Positions 32,371-43,979 of a stretch of 64,000 bases of DNA are shown here, piece by piece. The position numbers and the translations under genes were made by a program. The notes beneath the pieces are model-generated. The model worked only from the letters and a program-made list of their open reading frames with translations, did no database searches and was not told the origin of the DNA. This stretch comes from Paragonimus westermani (lineage: Eukaryota; Platyhelminthes; Trematoda; Plagiorchiida; Troglotrematidae): NCBI GenBank assembly GCA_008508345.1, contig QNGE01001262.1:8223-72222 (forward strand), written 5' to 3'. Position 1 is the stretch's first letter, and each line of letters opens with the position of its first letter.

Positions 32371-33289
32371 ACCATTTTGAGGAGGAGCTAGGTATTGTAG
32401 CAGCCCATCCCCCCACTCACGGTTTACTAAAGAAAAATATACGTTTTACTGCTGCGAGCGACAGTGGTGATAACGTTATGACAATACATTAAATGTGGTG
32501 GCGTGCGGCCCATGTTCGCAGGTTAAACAAACTACTTCCGAAAAGTGCCTGGAGCCTTTGGGTGTCGGATGAATTATCCTTCATAGCAAACTAAGTGTGG
32601 GATGTGCGTAATACGCTCTGGCATAGCCTGACCACTGATCCTAAAGATCGACCATCGGAGAGAGTTAATGCATTTTTGGTTCAATTTTGATCCGTAGATC
32701 AAAGGTCTGTCCCCCTCATGTGGAATACGCATATAGGCTCTGTATTCGGTCACCGCCGCACTACTGATTAGAAACACTGTGGCGTAGTATTGTGTCGCAA
32801 CCACTGGCGAGCATTTCCGCAAACTCGTTTGTTCGTCTTTCCAATGAAACTCGGTTGCTTGTTCATTTTCTTTCTCCCTTTTCGTTGTATATACGCACTT
32901 ATATGTTACTCTGCAACTTCGTGGGCTATTATTATGACTAACGACAGTCCACGCCATTGTACTCACTGGTATGACTGAAAGCTGAAAATGGTAGTTTGAT
33001 GGTCGATTCCTACATGTCGGCTCGGGTCAAGGTCTACAGTTAATCGTCCAACAGTTACAACACCAAGAGTTGCTTACGACAAGGCTGCCCGTTTCCGCCA
33101 TTTTTGTCCAGTTTTACTATTTCTTCTAAAACGTTGGGTACTGTGCGTCAATTTTTCTGCAGATCTGAGGCCCTCACGACTTGCATGATCAGTAACTGGT
33201 GACGTCGGGTGAAATGGCCGCCTGACTGAGTCGTCTGTGCAGTAAGTGCAGGAGGAGTTTTCTGGAAGTCACAGAGGCTGCGTTGTTGA
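32371..33289. other. No recognisable gene
   Basis: The minus-strand frame 32574-32966 (130 residues) has no known motif. Nothing else is seen. Confidence 0.3.
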
Positions 33290-33375
33290 TGGTGTCTTGC
33301 TTTTTCTACGGATTATTTTGTTTGCAAGATGTAGGCATCTTGATTTTCATTGTTTGAGTTTACTCCGAAGTGTTT
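33290..33375 (+). repeat. Dispersed repeat X, partial copy
   Basis: TTTGCAAGATGTAGGCATCTTGATTTT and the following GTTTGAGT...TTTTTGGTTGTTAATCTC parallel 39410-39480 and the reverse complement of 37680-37740. The 3' part with the ATG tail is missing. Confidence 0.55.
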
Positions 33376-36300
33376 TTGGTTGTTAATCTCCCGTTTGTAA
33401 TCTTCAGGTGAGACTTGATTTTTCTCTGTACGGCGATGAAGCGTTGATGTGATGATATAAACGGGAAATTCGTGTCGACCCTTGTTCAATTATATCCTTG
33501 TGAGTCATCTTTTTCGTTTCTGATTTCACCGGCTTCCCATTTCCGATCATTCCCACTGGGGATAGAAAAACGTCACCCGAATATTCCCTGACAAAGTTCC
33601 TTTTTCGTCCCAGTGACTCATTCGCCCAACTAATTTTCGCGGTCCTTGTGCACATTCTCCATAAGTGTAACTTGGGGTTGCTGACAGTTACCATCGTGGG
33701 CTGGGTTGCTACCCTACGTTTGTTTGTTGGTTGATAGTTTTTACCGTTTTGCTTTCTCTATTTATTATCGTTCCCGTTGACTGATGTTGGGATCAACCGC
33801 ATGTTGATCTATTGTACACAAGGGCACGACGTAACGCTGAAGTTGCATGTATGTGTATTCAAGTGACAGCACTGACTGCCGTATGTGCAGTGTTCCATTG
33901 GAACAAAACTCATTATAGCGGACTCAGAATGCTGTTGCTGAAACGGAGCTGATATGTAAAAGGACACTGTCTAGGTTCAGGTGGTTCCTCGAAAGTGGAT
34001 GGTTTTTGGCTGAGTAATTTAGTGTATAACTGACGATGTGGCCAATTCGTTTTCATAGATAACTGGAATAGGACGACATTCGTGCACTGTCGTCTCTTGT
34101 ACTTAACTGCGGTGCTAGATATGTAGGTTCTGTGTTTGGGAAAGAGGCAGTTGATAGCACATTTTGCTGCACGCTAACTAGATTCGTTTGGTTTATTTGA
34201 TCGTTTTTACCGTTTTTCAGAATTTTTGGGCCTGTCTGTCTAGATTCAGTCCTATTGTTCCGATGATCATCCGAATCCGAAGTCCTCAGTACGTCTCCCT
34301 TAGATGGTATCCTCATGTCTGCATTTAGAGGTGAAACTGACGAATGGTTACTGCTAGAGTTACAAGGAGAGATTGTGTCCAAGTCGGGATCTCTGCTTGC
34401 TGGCAAACATGTCGGAGATCTTCACTTTTCACAACAGGCAAGTTACTTTGCAGTACGTATTTTAAAATTCGTTTCAGGATGAACCAGTGTTCATTATTGG
34501 CCATCACGTGTTATTCGGAAAAGTGTCCAATTTAGAGAAACCGCTCATCGTGACAGAGAAGAACTCCGTCAATGGTGTTTTGGAGTATTCGGTAGTTGCA
34601 GTAATTCGAAGAAAACTTCTGTTCAAGACGCGTCCCAAACCCATAATTGTTTCCGTTTCCAAGAAACCATAATCATGGAATCACTTTTAAGAGTGACAGT
34701 GGTGTATTCAGATATATCATTTTTTCTACCTTTCGAATTTTACTTATTTCTGGGAATGGCCGTCATCCAGTTCAATAGTACTTAAATGAAAGTGTTCACG
34801 AACTTGTTTCCTAAAGTTCGTTAGAATCGGGTTGCCACTACTGGTTTGCCTGATTGCTTTTTAAGTCTGTCAATTCCTCGCCTCCGCTTTTCCCATTGCC
34901 TTATTTGTTGTGGTACATTTTTCGTCCATTTCACTGATGATTACGACGAGAATTGGTTCAAGCGGTGAGATTGCCCGTACTTCTTATACAAGTTACTTCT
35001 GTTTGCAACAAGTCCCGCCCATCATTGCAAAATCAGGTCTAGTTGCTGGTCGTTTCCGCTGAAACGTAGCTTTCTGATAGTTCGCGCTGTTCTGCTTGAG
35101 CCCACGACTTCGTAAGTAAAATAACTGTCTTTAGATGATCTCGCCGCCGAGGACGTCATGATTTTCTCGGTATCCACCCACTCCTCTACAGTATTCGTGT
35201 GCACCAACCTTTCCGAGCCGCATTGCCCATTGGGTGTGTTGATATGACCATAAAGCCGTCATAGTACTTCGTAAAAATTCTGATATATTATGTCCGCCAC
35301 AGATTTCTATACATGACTGCAAATAGCAATGACTCCATGCGAAGCTGAGCTAGTTAAATTATCACTGGAATAGCACGGGTAGGGCGTAATGAGAGGCGTG
35401 TACGCTGCTGCAACATGGGTGACAGTGTTTTGCCTTGAGAAGTTCTTTCACTGTTCTCACTCTCCGACAATTTGATCAGCAAGGTGTTTTGATAAACAGT
35501 CTGTCAAGTCTGGAGCGCGGTATGTACTGTGTATCGGAGGCGTGGGTCTACGACTCACTTGAGCTCACCTCTGATAACTGACGATCCGAGCGATTCTCTC
35601 CCAGGGTCTGTGGTGATGTTGAAGCTGAATCTCATGATCAGGCTGGATTCGGAATCAGGTTGAGTTTCGAGCAGTGTTTGCTCGATTAGATCTCAGTAAA
35701 CAGCCGCTTGTACGCTTTCATACTCAATATGTCAGTTGAGGTCCGTCAGCGCAAATAAGAAAAGTGTTGCATATTAATATATGGGCGTACGGTTAGTTCA
35801 TATGTATATATATATTATTTATACATATAGGTGCAACATTCCGACATGTATGGCTCAAACAAAGACAACTAGTCTTAACGCAAGTTTGCGACCAAATTTC
35901 GAGCGAAAACAACGCCGCTTTAACTACTGGTCTTCGCGCTTGTAACTGATAGTCAGGGATAAATCGTGTTCAGTTAACCAGTTGAATGTTATTTAACTAG
36001 GAGCTGACACGATTCGTTTGTGCGTGGTCGGGCCATAAAATGTTCCAGTTGACGTACATATTGCTTTAAATTATTCTTTTCAGCCAAATCTGTTGGAAAA
36101 ACCTTATACTAAGAACGTAATCGAGAATGGTTTTTACACCGTTGTTTTGATATCTTCAGCTATATTTTCGAGACAGGTTGGAACATTACCTTGTAATAAT
36201 TGCATTTGTTTGCTAAACATCATTGTTTGGCCATTCCCAGTTTGTTGCTTTCTTATCGGTTGACTTGTACTCGTGCTGTATGCTGTTTATTGGAGTTCTT

Positions 36301-37552
36301 AGACGTTTAACGTAGGTCGTTCTTTCGAGTGCGTTCTCGTAAATATGATATTGAGTTGACCCAACTTGTGTGATACTTTCGTAAGTTGTAATAAGCATGA
36401 GCGAATTTGCCGATTTCTACTATTCACTGGTTATGCTGCCCTGTGAAAATCGACCACGTTCCCCTCCGCCATTCGTCATCTGCACTGAATTACGAACCCC
36501 ACTGCGTCTAGGTTAAGGGGTAAAAATAGCCCGGATTAATTTCTCTTCCATCTGCAAGTCCGGTCATTGAACCGGATCCTCACATCATACTCCATGCTTG
36601 TTCGCAGCGGAATGGGACGGTTCCAGTAATCTTTATCATTAATTTGTTCTCTTACGGCTGTATTGATTACACAGAAACTGCCTAGTTTTACACTCGTGAA
36701 CTGTCCTCCGTGGTTTATTCTATTTGTAATGTGTTACGGGAAAATTAGCAACAACACGGAAAGAAAATGTCAAAAAAATTGGAGGTGTTCAAAATTGTTT
36801 GAAAGAGCACACCGACCCAACACCAACGCAACTGATTACGCATACTAGGCATGTCTGGCAACTTCGGTGACCTAATTTTTTCGCTGGATTTCTCCCCGGA
36901 ACGCCCTACTGAAGAAAAACGGGACGTCAAAGCCTCCAAATTTTAACCATGTTTTGTGCACCGAAGCTACAAACCATCTGGTTGGATTGTGCGTGCAATC
37001 GTCTCTTGTGCTGGGTGTTTAAAAGATAGCCTGTTTTTAACCACAGTCAGAACTTGGAAGTTCTTTCGGTTGCGCTTTTTTCATTGGACAGCTAGCTCTC
37101 TTTAGTGAATCGAATACCCCCTTCAAAAATATCTAAAAATAACTATCGGCCTCAATACCAGTGATGCTATCTAAATAGCTGACAGAGCACGAGCATACGA
37201 TTTTAATACGTAATCCTCCACTAGGTTAATATCCCCCTATGCGTGCACAGTTTGAAAACACTTGCGGAGTAAAAATATCAATGTTTGGGAGAAGGGACGC
37301 GTGACGATGGACACAGTTAGCTTTTAATGGCGCTAGGTGACACCAGAGCCCAATAATCGACTATGGAGTTTGGGACGTCAGTCGTCGAGTAGAAGCTGGG
37401 CGTGTGCGTGCGTGCTGAAATTATTCGAGCAGGCCACGTGCATCAAGTGGACGGCTGCGCAATCCTATAAATGACCCATGCACAATGTTAAACCGAGTTT
37501 TTGATCATATTTTGCACATCCTAGATCAGGTGAGTCGGGCATGTCTCCGAGC
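33376..37552. other. No recognisable gene
   Basis: Overlapping minus-strand frames at 33404-33694, 34053-34406 (Ser/Asn-rich) and 34325-34507 show no known family. A short AT-rich tandem lies near 35795-35832 (TATG/TATATATA). A weak endonuclease-like reading near 34900-35200 (minus) was not strong enough to call. Confidence 0.3.
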
Positions 37553-37770
37553 GACTACATCATAGACAGCAATAAATCAGTGGTTCACATTAATGCTTAA
37601 CTGCCACACAACCATGAAGAAAAAGCAAACCCTATATAGGAAGGGAGAGAAGAAAGAAGGGGACGGGAAAGGACCTAACTACTGAAAATGACTACGTCCA
37701 CATTCAAACATTCAAAATCAAGGTGCCTGCACCTTGCAAACAGACAACCGAACTGCAAGTGAGAGCGACT
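37553..37770 (-). repeat. Dispersed repeat X, minus-strand copy
   Basis: The reverse complement contains GTTGTCTGTTTGCAAGGTGC, TTTTCAGTAGTTAGGTCC, CTTCATGGTTGTGTGGCAG and TGCTGTCTATGATG at its 3' end. It is the closest relative of the copy at 3993-4134 and extends about 80 bp further 5'. Confidence 0.75.
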
Positions 37771-38871
37771 ACATAGTCTCGTGAAACGGTGATGTGGACG
37801 TGATCTGTAGATCTGCGTTTTAACTACTGCGGCCAATTTCATCTAGCCTGGCATGGTTCCTGCCAGCCAACATTTGATACAGTAGTTCCCGGGCAACGCA
37901 GGCAGTGGGAAATTGGTAGTAACAGTTCATAACGAGTTTGTATTCAGAAGTCCTGCTTCGCGTCGCGGATTCAAATAGAGGGAAACTTTCGGATGTTCGC
38001 GATACGGATTCGACGATGGGTGGCACATGATAAATACACTCGATGTTCTGTAGTTGAAATTCCTTGGAAAATTCATTCGATAGCAGATATAAACCGCAGG
38101 ACCGGTCATGCTTTAATGTACAAATTAATTGCAACATCGCCAAAGTGCAACTGAGGGGCAATATCCGGACAAAGGCACCGTTTTTGTCGTTTTGGAAACG
38201 TTTTACCGCTGGTTTATCATTTCCAAAGTACCCCGTTGGTACATTTTGGCTCTTCATACTATTACATAACAAAATACGCGAGATACTACTTTCCTATGAA
38301 ATGTTTGGACCAGTGTACCTTGCATACCGAACATGCAGTAACAAGCGCTGGATTCGAATACGAATTGATGTTATACAACTGTCACAATGTGTATCAGAAA
38401 CGACCAGCGGCTTAGCTGCGAGATATGAGCCAGTGTGAGGGTATTACTCAATCGCGATGTCGAAGGATAGTGGGCAATCGGTAGCTTTTCACATGTTCTG
38501 AAACCGGTCGGCGATTTTGTGGTTGGCCTGCAAGCTAACAAGTACCCGCCACGGCCCACAGACTGAGGCGAACGGAGTTTTTTTTAAAGCATTTAGTCCT
38601 AACGAACTGTCAACACAGTCCTGTCTTATCAGCACTGTTTCCTACTGGGTATGGAACTCGCGAGTAATAGCCCGGTTTTCAAGCCTTCAGGAAACGGTAG
38701 TCAATCCTAGTGGATGAGTGCTTTGACTACCATCCTATGGTAGTCTACCAACCTGATGAGGGTTATGTATCCTACTTCTTGACGTGCGTGATGCATACAT
38801 ACATATATATGAGTAACGAACAGCTTGTCCGATAACCTCGGTAAGAGACAGTCGTGGCTGATGTGAGAACA
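37771..38871. other. No recognisable gene
   Basis: A minus-strand frame of 150 codons (37820-38272) has no known motif and no splice context. Nothing else is seen. Confidence 0.3.
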
Positions 38872-38973
38872 GCGGTGTAGTGGTCAACACGATGCCGGAG
38901 ATCAAATTCCGGACAAAGATTTGCATCACTGGTGAGTCCTTACACTAGTGAGATTCGAGCCCACTATCTTTTT
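38872..38973 (+). ncRNA. Possible pol III unit (tRNA-derived SINE head)
   Basis: GCGGTGTAGTGGTCAACACG (38872-38891) looks like an internal A box. CCGGAGATCAAATTCCGG (38894-38911) forms a T-arm-like stem with an 8-base loop. A second T-arm-like AGTGAGATTCGAGCCCACT (38947-38965) has a B-box-like ATTCGAG loop. TTTTT at 38969-38973 could terminate pol III. A complete tRNA cloverleaf cannot be drawn, so this is more like a tRNA-derived SINE or pseudo-tRNA. Confidence 0.35.
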
Positions 38974-39384
38974 AAACGACGCTAACTGAAAAGTATGTTG
39001 GTGTAAAATCTGTTATCAAATTTACCAAATCCTCGACCACTGAACGATTGTTGTGATTTCAGTTTTGACTAATCAAATAACGTGATCCATTTGAAATTGT
39101 GTGCACAGTTACATTCAGTCGCCGATTAATGTTCGGGGACGCACTCGATACTTTTTGTCTTTTCAACTTAAATGTGGGTTCCTCTCATTATCTGCATATC
39201 CACGCTATATATATATACAGAACTAATAAGATTTGAAAAGTTATCCTATCTATAAAGTAACATCAAAGTATATTTTATCCCACTTGTGGATGTACTGAGA
39301 AGTTGCCATCACCTACGACTGGAAGGTTATTGGTGCGTCACGGTTATACTGTAGGCATCGAAATGGTGTCTTGCCGGGAACGCT
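38974..39384. other. No recognisable gene
   Basis: AT-rich sequence without a readable gene. A short TATATATATA run lies near 39208. Confidence 0.3.
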
Positions 39385-39590
39385 TCACTTTCACTTACAA
39401 CTCGGTTGTCTGTTTGCAGGGTGTAGGCAGCTTGATGTAGAATGTTTGAACATAAACGTAACTGTTTTTGGTTAGGTCGCCCCCTTTCTTTTTTCTTTCT
39501 GCACAGGGTTTGTTTTTTCATAGTTATGTGACAACTGTGCATCAGTGTGAATCGTTGGTGTTTCTCTGCATATTATGGTGATAAAATGTT
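39385..39590 (+). repeat. Dispersed repeat X, plus-strand copy near CIMIP1
   Basis: CTCGGTTGTCTGTTTGCAGG, GTGTAGGCAGCTTGAT, TTTTGGTTAGGTCGCCCC, TTCATAGTTATGTGACA and a degenerate ATTATGGTGATAAAATG tail match the other copies in order. It lies about 200 bp beyond the 3' end of the CIMIP1 coding sequence. Confidence 0.65.
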
Positions 39591-39796
39591 GAGAATGCTG
39601 TGGACTTCCTTGCATATTGTTCTGTTTCCTTTGTTGTCACCTTTGTTTGTTCAGTTTTCATGGTTAGGTTTTAATTGACCGTTCTTGGTGACACATTTAG
39701 AAGTCGATTACCTTTGTAAAATTCTGTATGCACATCCAAAACTGTTTAAAAAAATTAGTGGGTGAATATTCTTTAGTCTTATGCCTTTCTGTTTCT

Positions 39797-40250
39797 TTAC
39801 CAGATGGCCTCCACAGGCCAGTGGAAGCGACGCAGTAAACATCCTTGTGGTGACCGTTTTTGGGCGTATTTTTCCAGAAGGTATTCTTCTTTCCCAGATC
39901 GCCAACCAATGAATCCACTTGTTGTTTGCGGTATGGGTACTGGCGACGGTTTGATTTTTATGTAATCCGAGATTGGCACAGCCTCTGTGACTTTTAGGTG
40001 TGCAGGAATCTCGGGTTTTTCACGATGTGGGTCTATCAGGTTCTCTTTTTCATCTTTTAACAACTCTTCTTGGGTTTTTGTGAGAAAACTCCAGTTTTTA
40101 TACCACAACTTGGTAGCATTTGCTTCATTTTGACAATGGTCTTTCCTAGAGATACACATAATTGTTTTAAGCAGTAGCTCACCATATTTGGTCTTTTGCA
40201 ATGATGTTGTCTAGTGGAACCCCGAGTCCCACTGTCTTCGTGTTGTCCAT
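39797..40250 (-). CDS. CIMIP1: Ciliary microtubule inner protein 1 (C20orf85-like), two exons
   Basis: Host gene for a small protein that lies inside ciliary/flagellar microtubule doublets. Exon 1 is 40250-40183 (22 codons plus TG). The intron is 40182-40146, only 37 bp, starting GTGAGC and ending TCTCTAG. Exon 2 is 40145-39797, with stop TAA at 39799-39797. Splicing completes a TGG codon (DQI-W-K), as in the vertebrate EIWKY region. Total length is 138 residues, against about 137 in human. Family motifs in order: KNWSFLTKTQEELL (about residues 40-53), YIKIKPSPVPIPQTTSGFIG and WRS (about 89-111), and a C-terminal FHWPVEAIW. The start is the ATG in CATCAATGG with no other in-frame choice nearby. 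It is uninterrupted, unlike all surrounding elements. An alternative reading without splicing would lose the N-terminus and use TTG. Confidence 0.9.
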
Positions 40251-40560
40251 TGATGCAATTTAGTTGAATGCTGTGCAAATATGTTCCGAATTCTTATCTG
40301 TTAACCTGAAAATGCATTGTGGTAGATTGAGTTAAGATAACGCCCCTCCGTTGTTTTTAGTGTTGGTGTTGTCAAGATTTCCGGAGTGCCGCCTTATGTC
40401 AGTGATTACTCAGACAGTTTTTATGGGCACACTTAGCCAAATAACTTTCAGACTGCAGTACGAACTAGTCTCTTTCAACAGTAATCCCATTGTGGTTGTA
40501 TGTAGCTACAATATTTTTGATACGATACATATATATATTTGTGTGCTATCGGACTAGGAT

Positions 40561-40856
40561 TGTAGCGACTGTAATCAATAATATTTTGATAGTCGCATTC
40601 ATCTGTACACTTGATGATTTTGGTTTTGTACCTACTTTTGTTTTCGTCAAGCTACCCATTTTGTAATATCCGGCCCGGGGATGAAAACACAACTCGCTCC
40701 GTGCCTCGCTAGCTTGACGTGTCTCTCTGTACTCTGTATTTTCCAGGGTCGGTAATAATACACGAAGTCAACGCGTTGAGATTTGGCTTTTCATTGTCGA
40801 TCGATTGTTGATAGTGATAACTGACAGGGTTTTATTTTGTTGGATCAGTTCCAACA
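40561..40856 (+). repeat. LTR, left arm of inverted pair
   Basis: 296 bp starting TGTAGCGACTG and ending CAGTTCCAACA, directly followed by a primer-site-like TGGTGAGTCCG. It is repeated in inverted orientation at 40882-41179 with about 97 percent identity by eye. The TG...CA ends and the primer site indicate a Gypsy-type LTR. Confidence 0.75.
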
Positions 40857-40881
40857 ATTGGTGAGTCCGACCTAACCCAAA
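40857..40881 (+). promoter_or_regulatory. 25-bp spacer with primer-binding-site-like motif
   Basis: ATTGGTGAGTCCGACC follows the left LTR in the sense expected for a minus-strand primer site, and resembles the motif at 10796-10806. The opposite reading, next to the right LTR, does not form one. Confidence 0.5.
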
Positions 40882-41179
40882 TGTTGAGACTGATCCAACA
40901 AAATAAAACCCTGTCAGTTATCACTATCGACAATCGATCGACAATGAAAAGCCAAATCTCAGCGCGTTGACTTCGTGTATTATTACCGACCCTGGAAAAT
41001 AGAGAGTACAGAGAGACACGTCAAGCTAGCGAGGCACGGAGCGAGTTGTGTTTTCATCCCCGGGCCGGATGTTACAAAATGGGTAGCTTGACTAAAACAA
41101 AAGTAGGTACAAAACCAAAATCATCAAAAGTGTACAGGTGAATGCGACTATCAAAATATTATTTATTATAGTCGCTACA
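40882..41179 (-). repeat. LTR, right arm of inverted pair
   Basis: Reverse complement of 40561-40856 with about ten differences (for example CAGTCTCAACA versus CAGTTCCAACA, and CGATCGATTGTCGATAG versus CGATCGATTGTTGATAG). With the 25-bp spacer the two form a palindrome of about 619 bp. Confidence 0.75.
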
Positions 41180-43979
41180 AGATGGTTAACAGGTGTGTCG
41201 AAAATGATTAACCGGTTTATTCAAAAGAATGGTTGAGCCGGTTGGAAATATTATTTATACGTTCATTCGTTTCGATAATGGCAACTGTGCACCATACTCC
41301 AGCAACCTGGTTCGTGTTGTTGATGCACTTGAGATGCCTTGCCCATGGATTCTCCACAGTTGTTACCTCAATCAGTACCGGCGTTGCACGAAGTGGCCAT
41401 CTTTTGTCTCTTAGGACTGATGCAAAGGTGAGCTATGGGCGTTTCACATCCTCTTACGGGCCCAGTCACCAAGTCGTGAAGTGTCATATCTAATCTATTG
41501 CTGAGGTGGTTGCAATCCCACTTTGCCACCCTGACTCGTTCGTTCAGAATCACTTCACTAAAACAACAAGGCTACCGTGGTCAAGCACACGGACACAACC
41601 CAAGTGATAAATCGGTCAATTCTGATCTATTCGACCTGTTGGCGATGTGCTGCAGTCAGTGACTTACCTGCATCTATACCTTTCCTAATCCGTCCGCTTA
41701 GTCTTCTTTTATTAACCTTCAACCTTCTTGGCATCCCTTCTTCTAGGACATTCCACGTCACTGTTGGGGTGAGGGGCGACCAGAGACACAGCTCATGGTG
41801 ATGAATATTTGGTATTTCGCCAACCAAATGTGGAAGTTATTGAGAGGAGTTCTGCTTATTATAAGGTAGTTTGAATTCTTCATCGTAAACGCTTATTTTG
41901 TCCGTCTGCTGTACTATGCTCTGCGATAGCGCGGTAGCCGACGCGGTTACTTGGTTTACCCTATAAAAACTGTGAAGAAAACTTATTCACTTGTTCAGCG
42001 ATCACACTCAAAACGCGGCTGACAAATTGAAAAATTGGCCGATCCGGTTATCATGTTCAGTATGTAACATCAGGATTAACAGAACAGACTTACTGTCTTA
42101 TTCCTCAATTCGTTACTTCTTTCACCCACTAGTTAATTAATCGGATTATTGCCGGTGGGTTTATCTGTGTAAAGTTTGTGCACTAACGTTCCACCTCTAA
42201 AAACTCGACCCGAACTTGTAAGCGAAGTCCGAGCTCGAGTATAAGGCCATTCGAATTGCTGTATTCTGGCGACCACGGCGGCCGGTGTTAATTTCTGTCT
42301 ATGCGATTGTCTTAGTTCCAAGTGGTATGTATCTGCATCGGCCGTGCTACTAATTCCTCATGGTTTGTGTCGTTTGTCAGATAGGCTGAAGAGAACTGCC
42401 TCTACTATTCATGACTTTATGCTATCTACGCATATTCCTGTGAAGTTTTAAATCCTAGCCGAGGGCACTGTGGCTCCGGTGTATGTGTTTTTGCTGCAGT
42501 GATAAATTAGGCTGATTAATAGCTCGAGTGGACACAGCCCCAGGTGAATCAGCAAGATCAGATGTGCAAAACACTAATCGTGTGATATAGTGACCAAATA
42601 ACGATGTGCATTTACTGGGACGATCGAATATGATGAGCAACATTACACAGTCATTTAGCATGCACGAAAAGACCAAGTAAGCGAGTCATTTCGTTTGGTT
42701 GCAACTACAACGACAGTATGGATACGAGGCAGATGTCACACCGTGTAGTGAGAGCCGGCAAGCCACTGAGCAACGAAGATGTGCCAACGATATGTAAGCG
42801 TTCATCACAAATATGGTTCGTTTTTACACTACAACACATTTCAACTGGAACGTATTCTTGCTTTTGCGTTCACGGTGGGTCACGTACTATGTAAGATCAA
42901 CAAAATTTGATGTTTGTCATCACACTACGATTGTTCTACCAAAGGTACCACAAAGTTTGATGTAAACGTCACGTTTATTTTTGGCCTCGGACCTTTGATG
43001 AGAGCTCTTCAGCTATGTTGTGCATGTTTGCATATAATTTCCGTTCCAACTTAATTGCTTAGATTCTCACGGTCATTCGTGCAACAGGTACGGGTAAAAT
43101 AAAATTTGTAGTCTAGACACAAGCACACTGTTAGATGTGACATCTTAAAATCTAAGCTAGTATTTCCACTTAACAACTTAATGTTTATTCTAAAGTAACA
43201 TGATCTATTTGCTGAAATTTTCACCGTTAAAGTTAGGATCATTTTAGTTGATCACTCTATAGTGCAAGCAGAAAATTCGTCAATACGTAAAAGTGAAGAT
43301 ATTGTGTAAAGATCACCCAAGCACAACTTGACCAAATGCACTTGGCAGCAGGAAATAAGCCTTGCAGATCGATTGATTTTCGGCAAGCATGACCATTTCA
43401 CTTACGACAGTGCCCATCGTTCCCTCTGAACCAACGCGAAGCCTGCAAAACCACAACGAAACTAACCTCTCTGGGCAAACCAATCAGATGGAGAAGGCAT
43501 TTTTACCAGGGAGTAGCCGGGTGCTCTTCTCTGTCATTCATGATCACACTGATCGTCGACAGTGCTAGTGAGTCTGTACGCCTAAGAAGGACTAGTTCAC
43601 AGACTGTTGCAGCGAATTCATAGATGAGCTGCGTATTTTACGGAACTGTCCAGGTTGTGAATCAGCTCATTTAGTGGTAATTGATGAAGGCTGTTTAGTC
43701 TTGATATTTTCAATGAAACCTCGTCAAAATCCGAAGTGTTTTTTAGTTCACTCACTAATAATGCTTCGAGTCTGGGTTCTTTTCCTCTAGTACTTTCCAA
43801 GACTGATGCTGATTGACGCAACGACAGAGCTAAAGTTAAATTCTCACGGAGTTTATTTTGACGCGCTATTTGGAGCATTTGATTGCTCTTAAATGCGGTT
43901 ATGGCGGATTTCCGGGTTGTAATAATTGCGCATTTTGCAAAAGACCTCAGAGTTTCCGAGCTTTCTCTGCTTACTAGAT
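41180..43979. other. No recognisable gene
   Basis: A minus-strand open frame at 41827-41627 includes GRIRKGIDAG directly before a good splice donor (GTAAGT), which might mark an exon, but no family is recognised. The segment 42000-42190 weakly resembles 18570-18770. Nothing else is seen. Confidence 0.3.

Noticed and set aside
34053..34406. Ser/Asn-rich minus-strand frame as a gene
   Set aside because: Low-complexity composition, no family, no splice or poly(A) context.
34900..35207. Endonuclease-like reading (LDLIL...GQSH) on the minus strand
   Set aside because: Only a few residues fit, a stop lies between them, and no neighbouring LINE motif supports it.
39797..39811. Alternative splice donor CTGGTAAAG at the end of CIMIP1
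   Set aside because: Reading through to the TAA gives the family's normal length and C-terminus, so no further intron is needed.
41627..41827. Minus-strand frame with a GTAAGT donor as an upstream exon of CIMIP1
   Set aside because: Its splice phase does not fit, and a complete exon 1 with ATG is found at 40183-40250.
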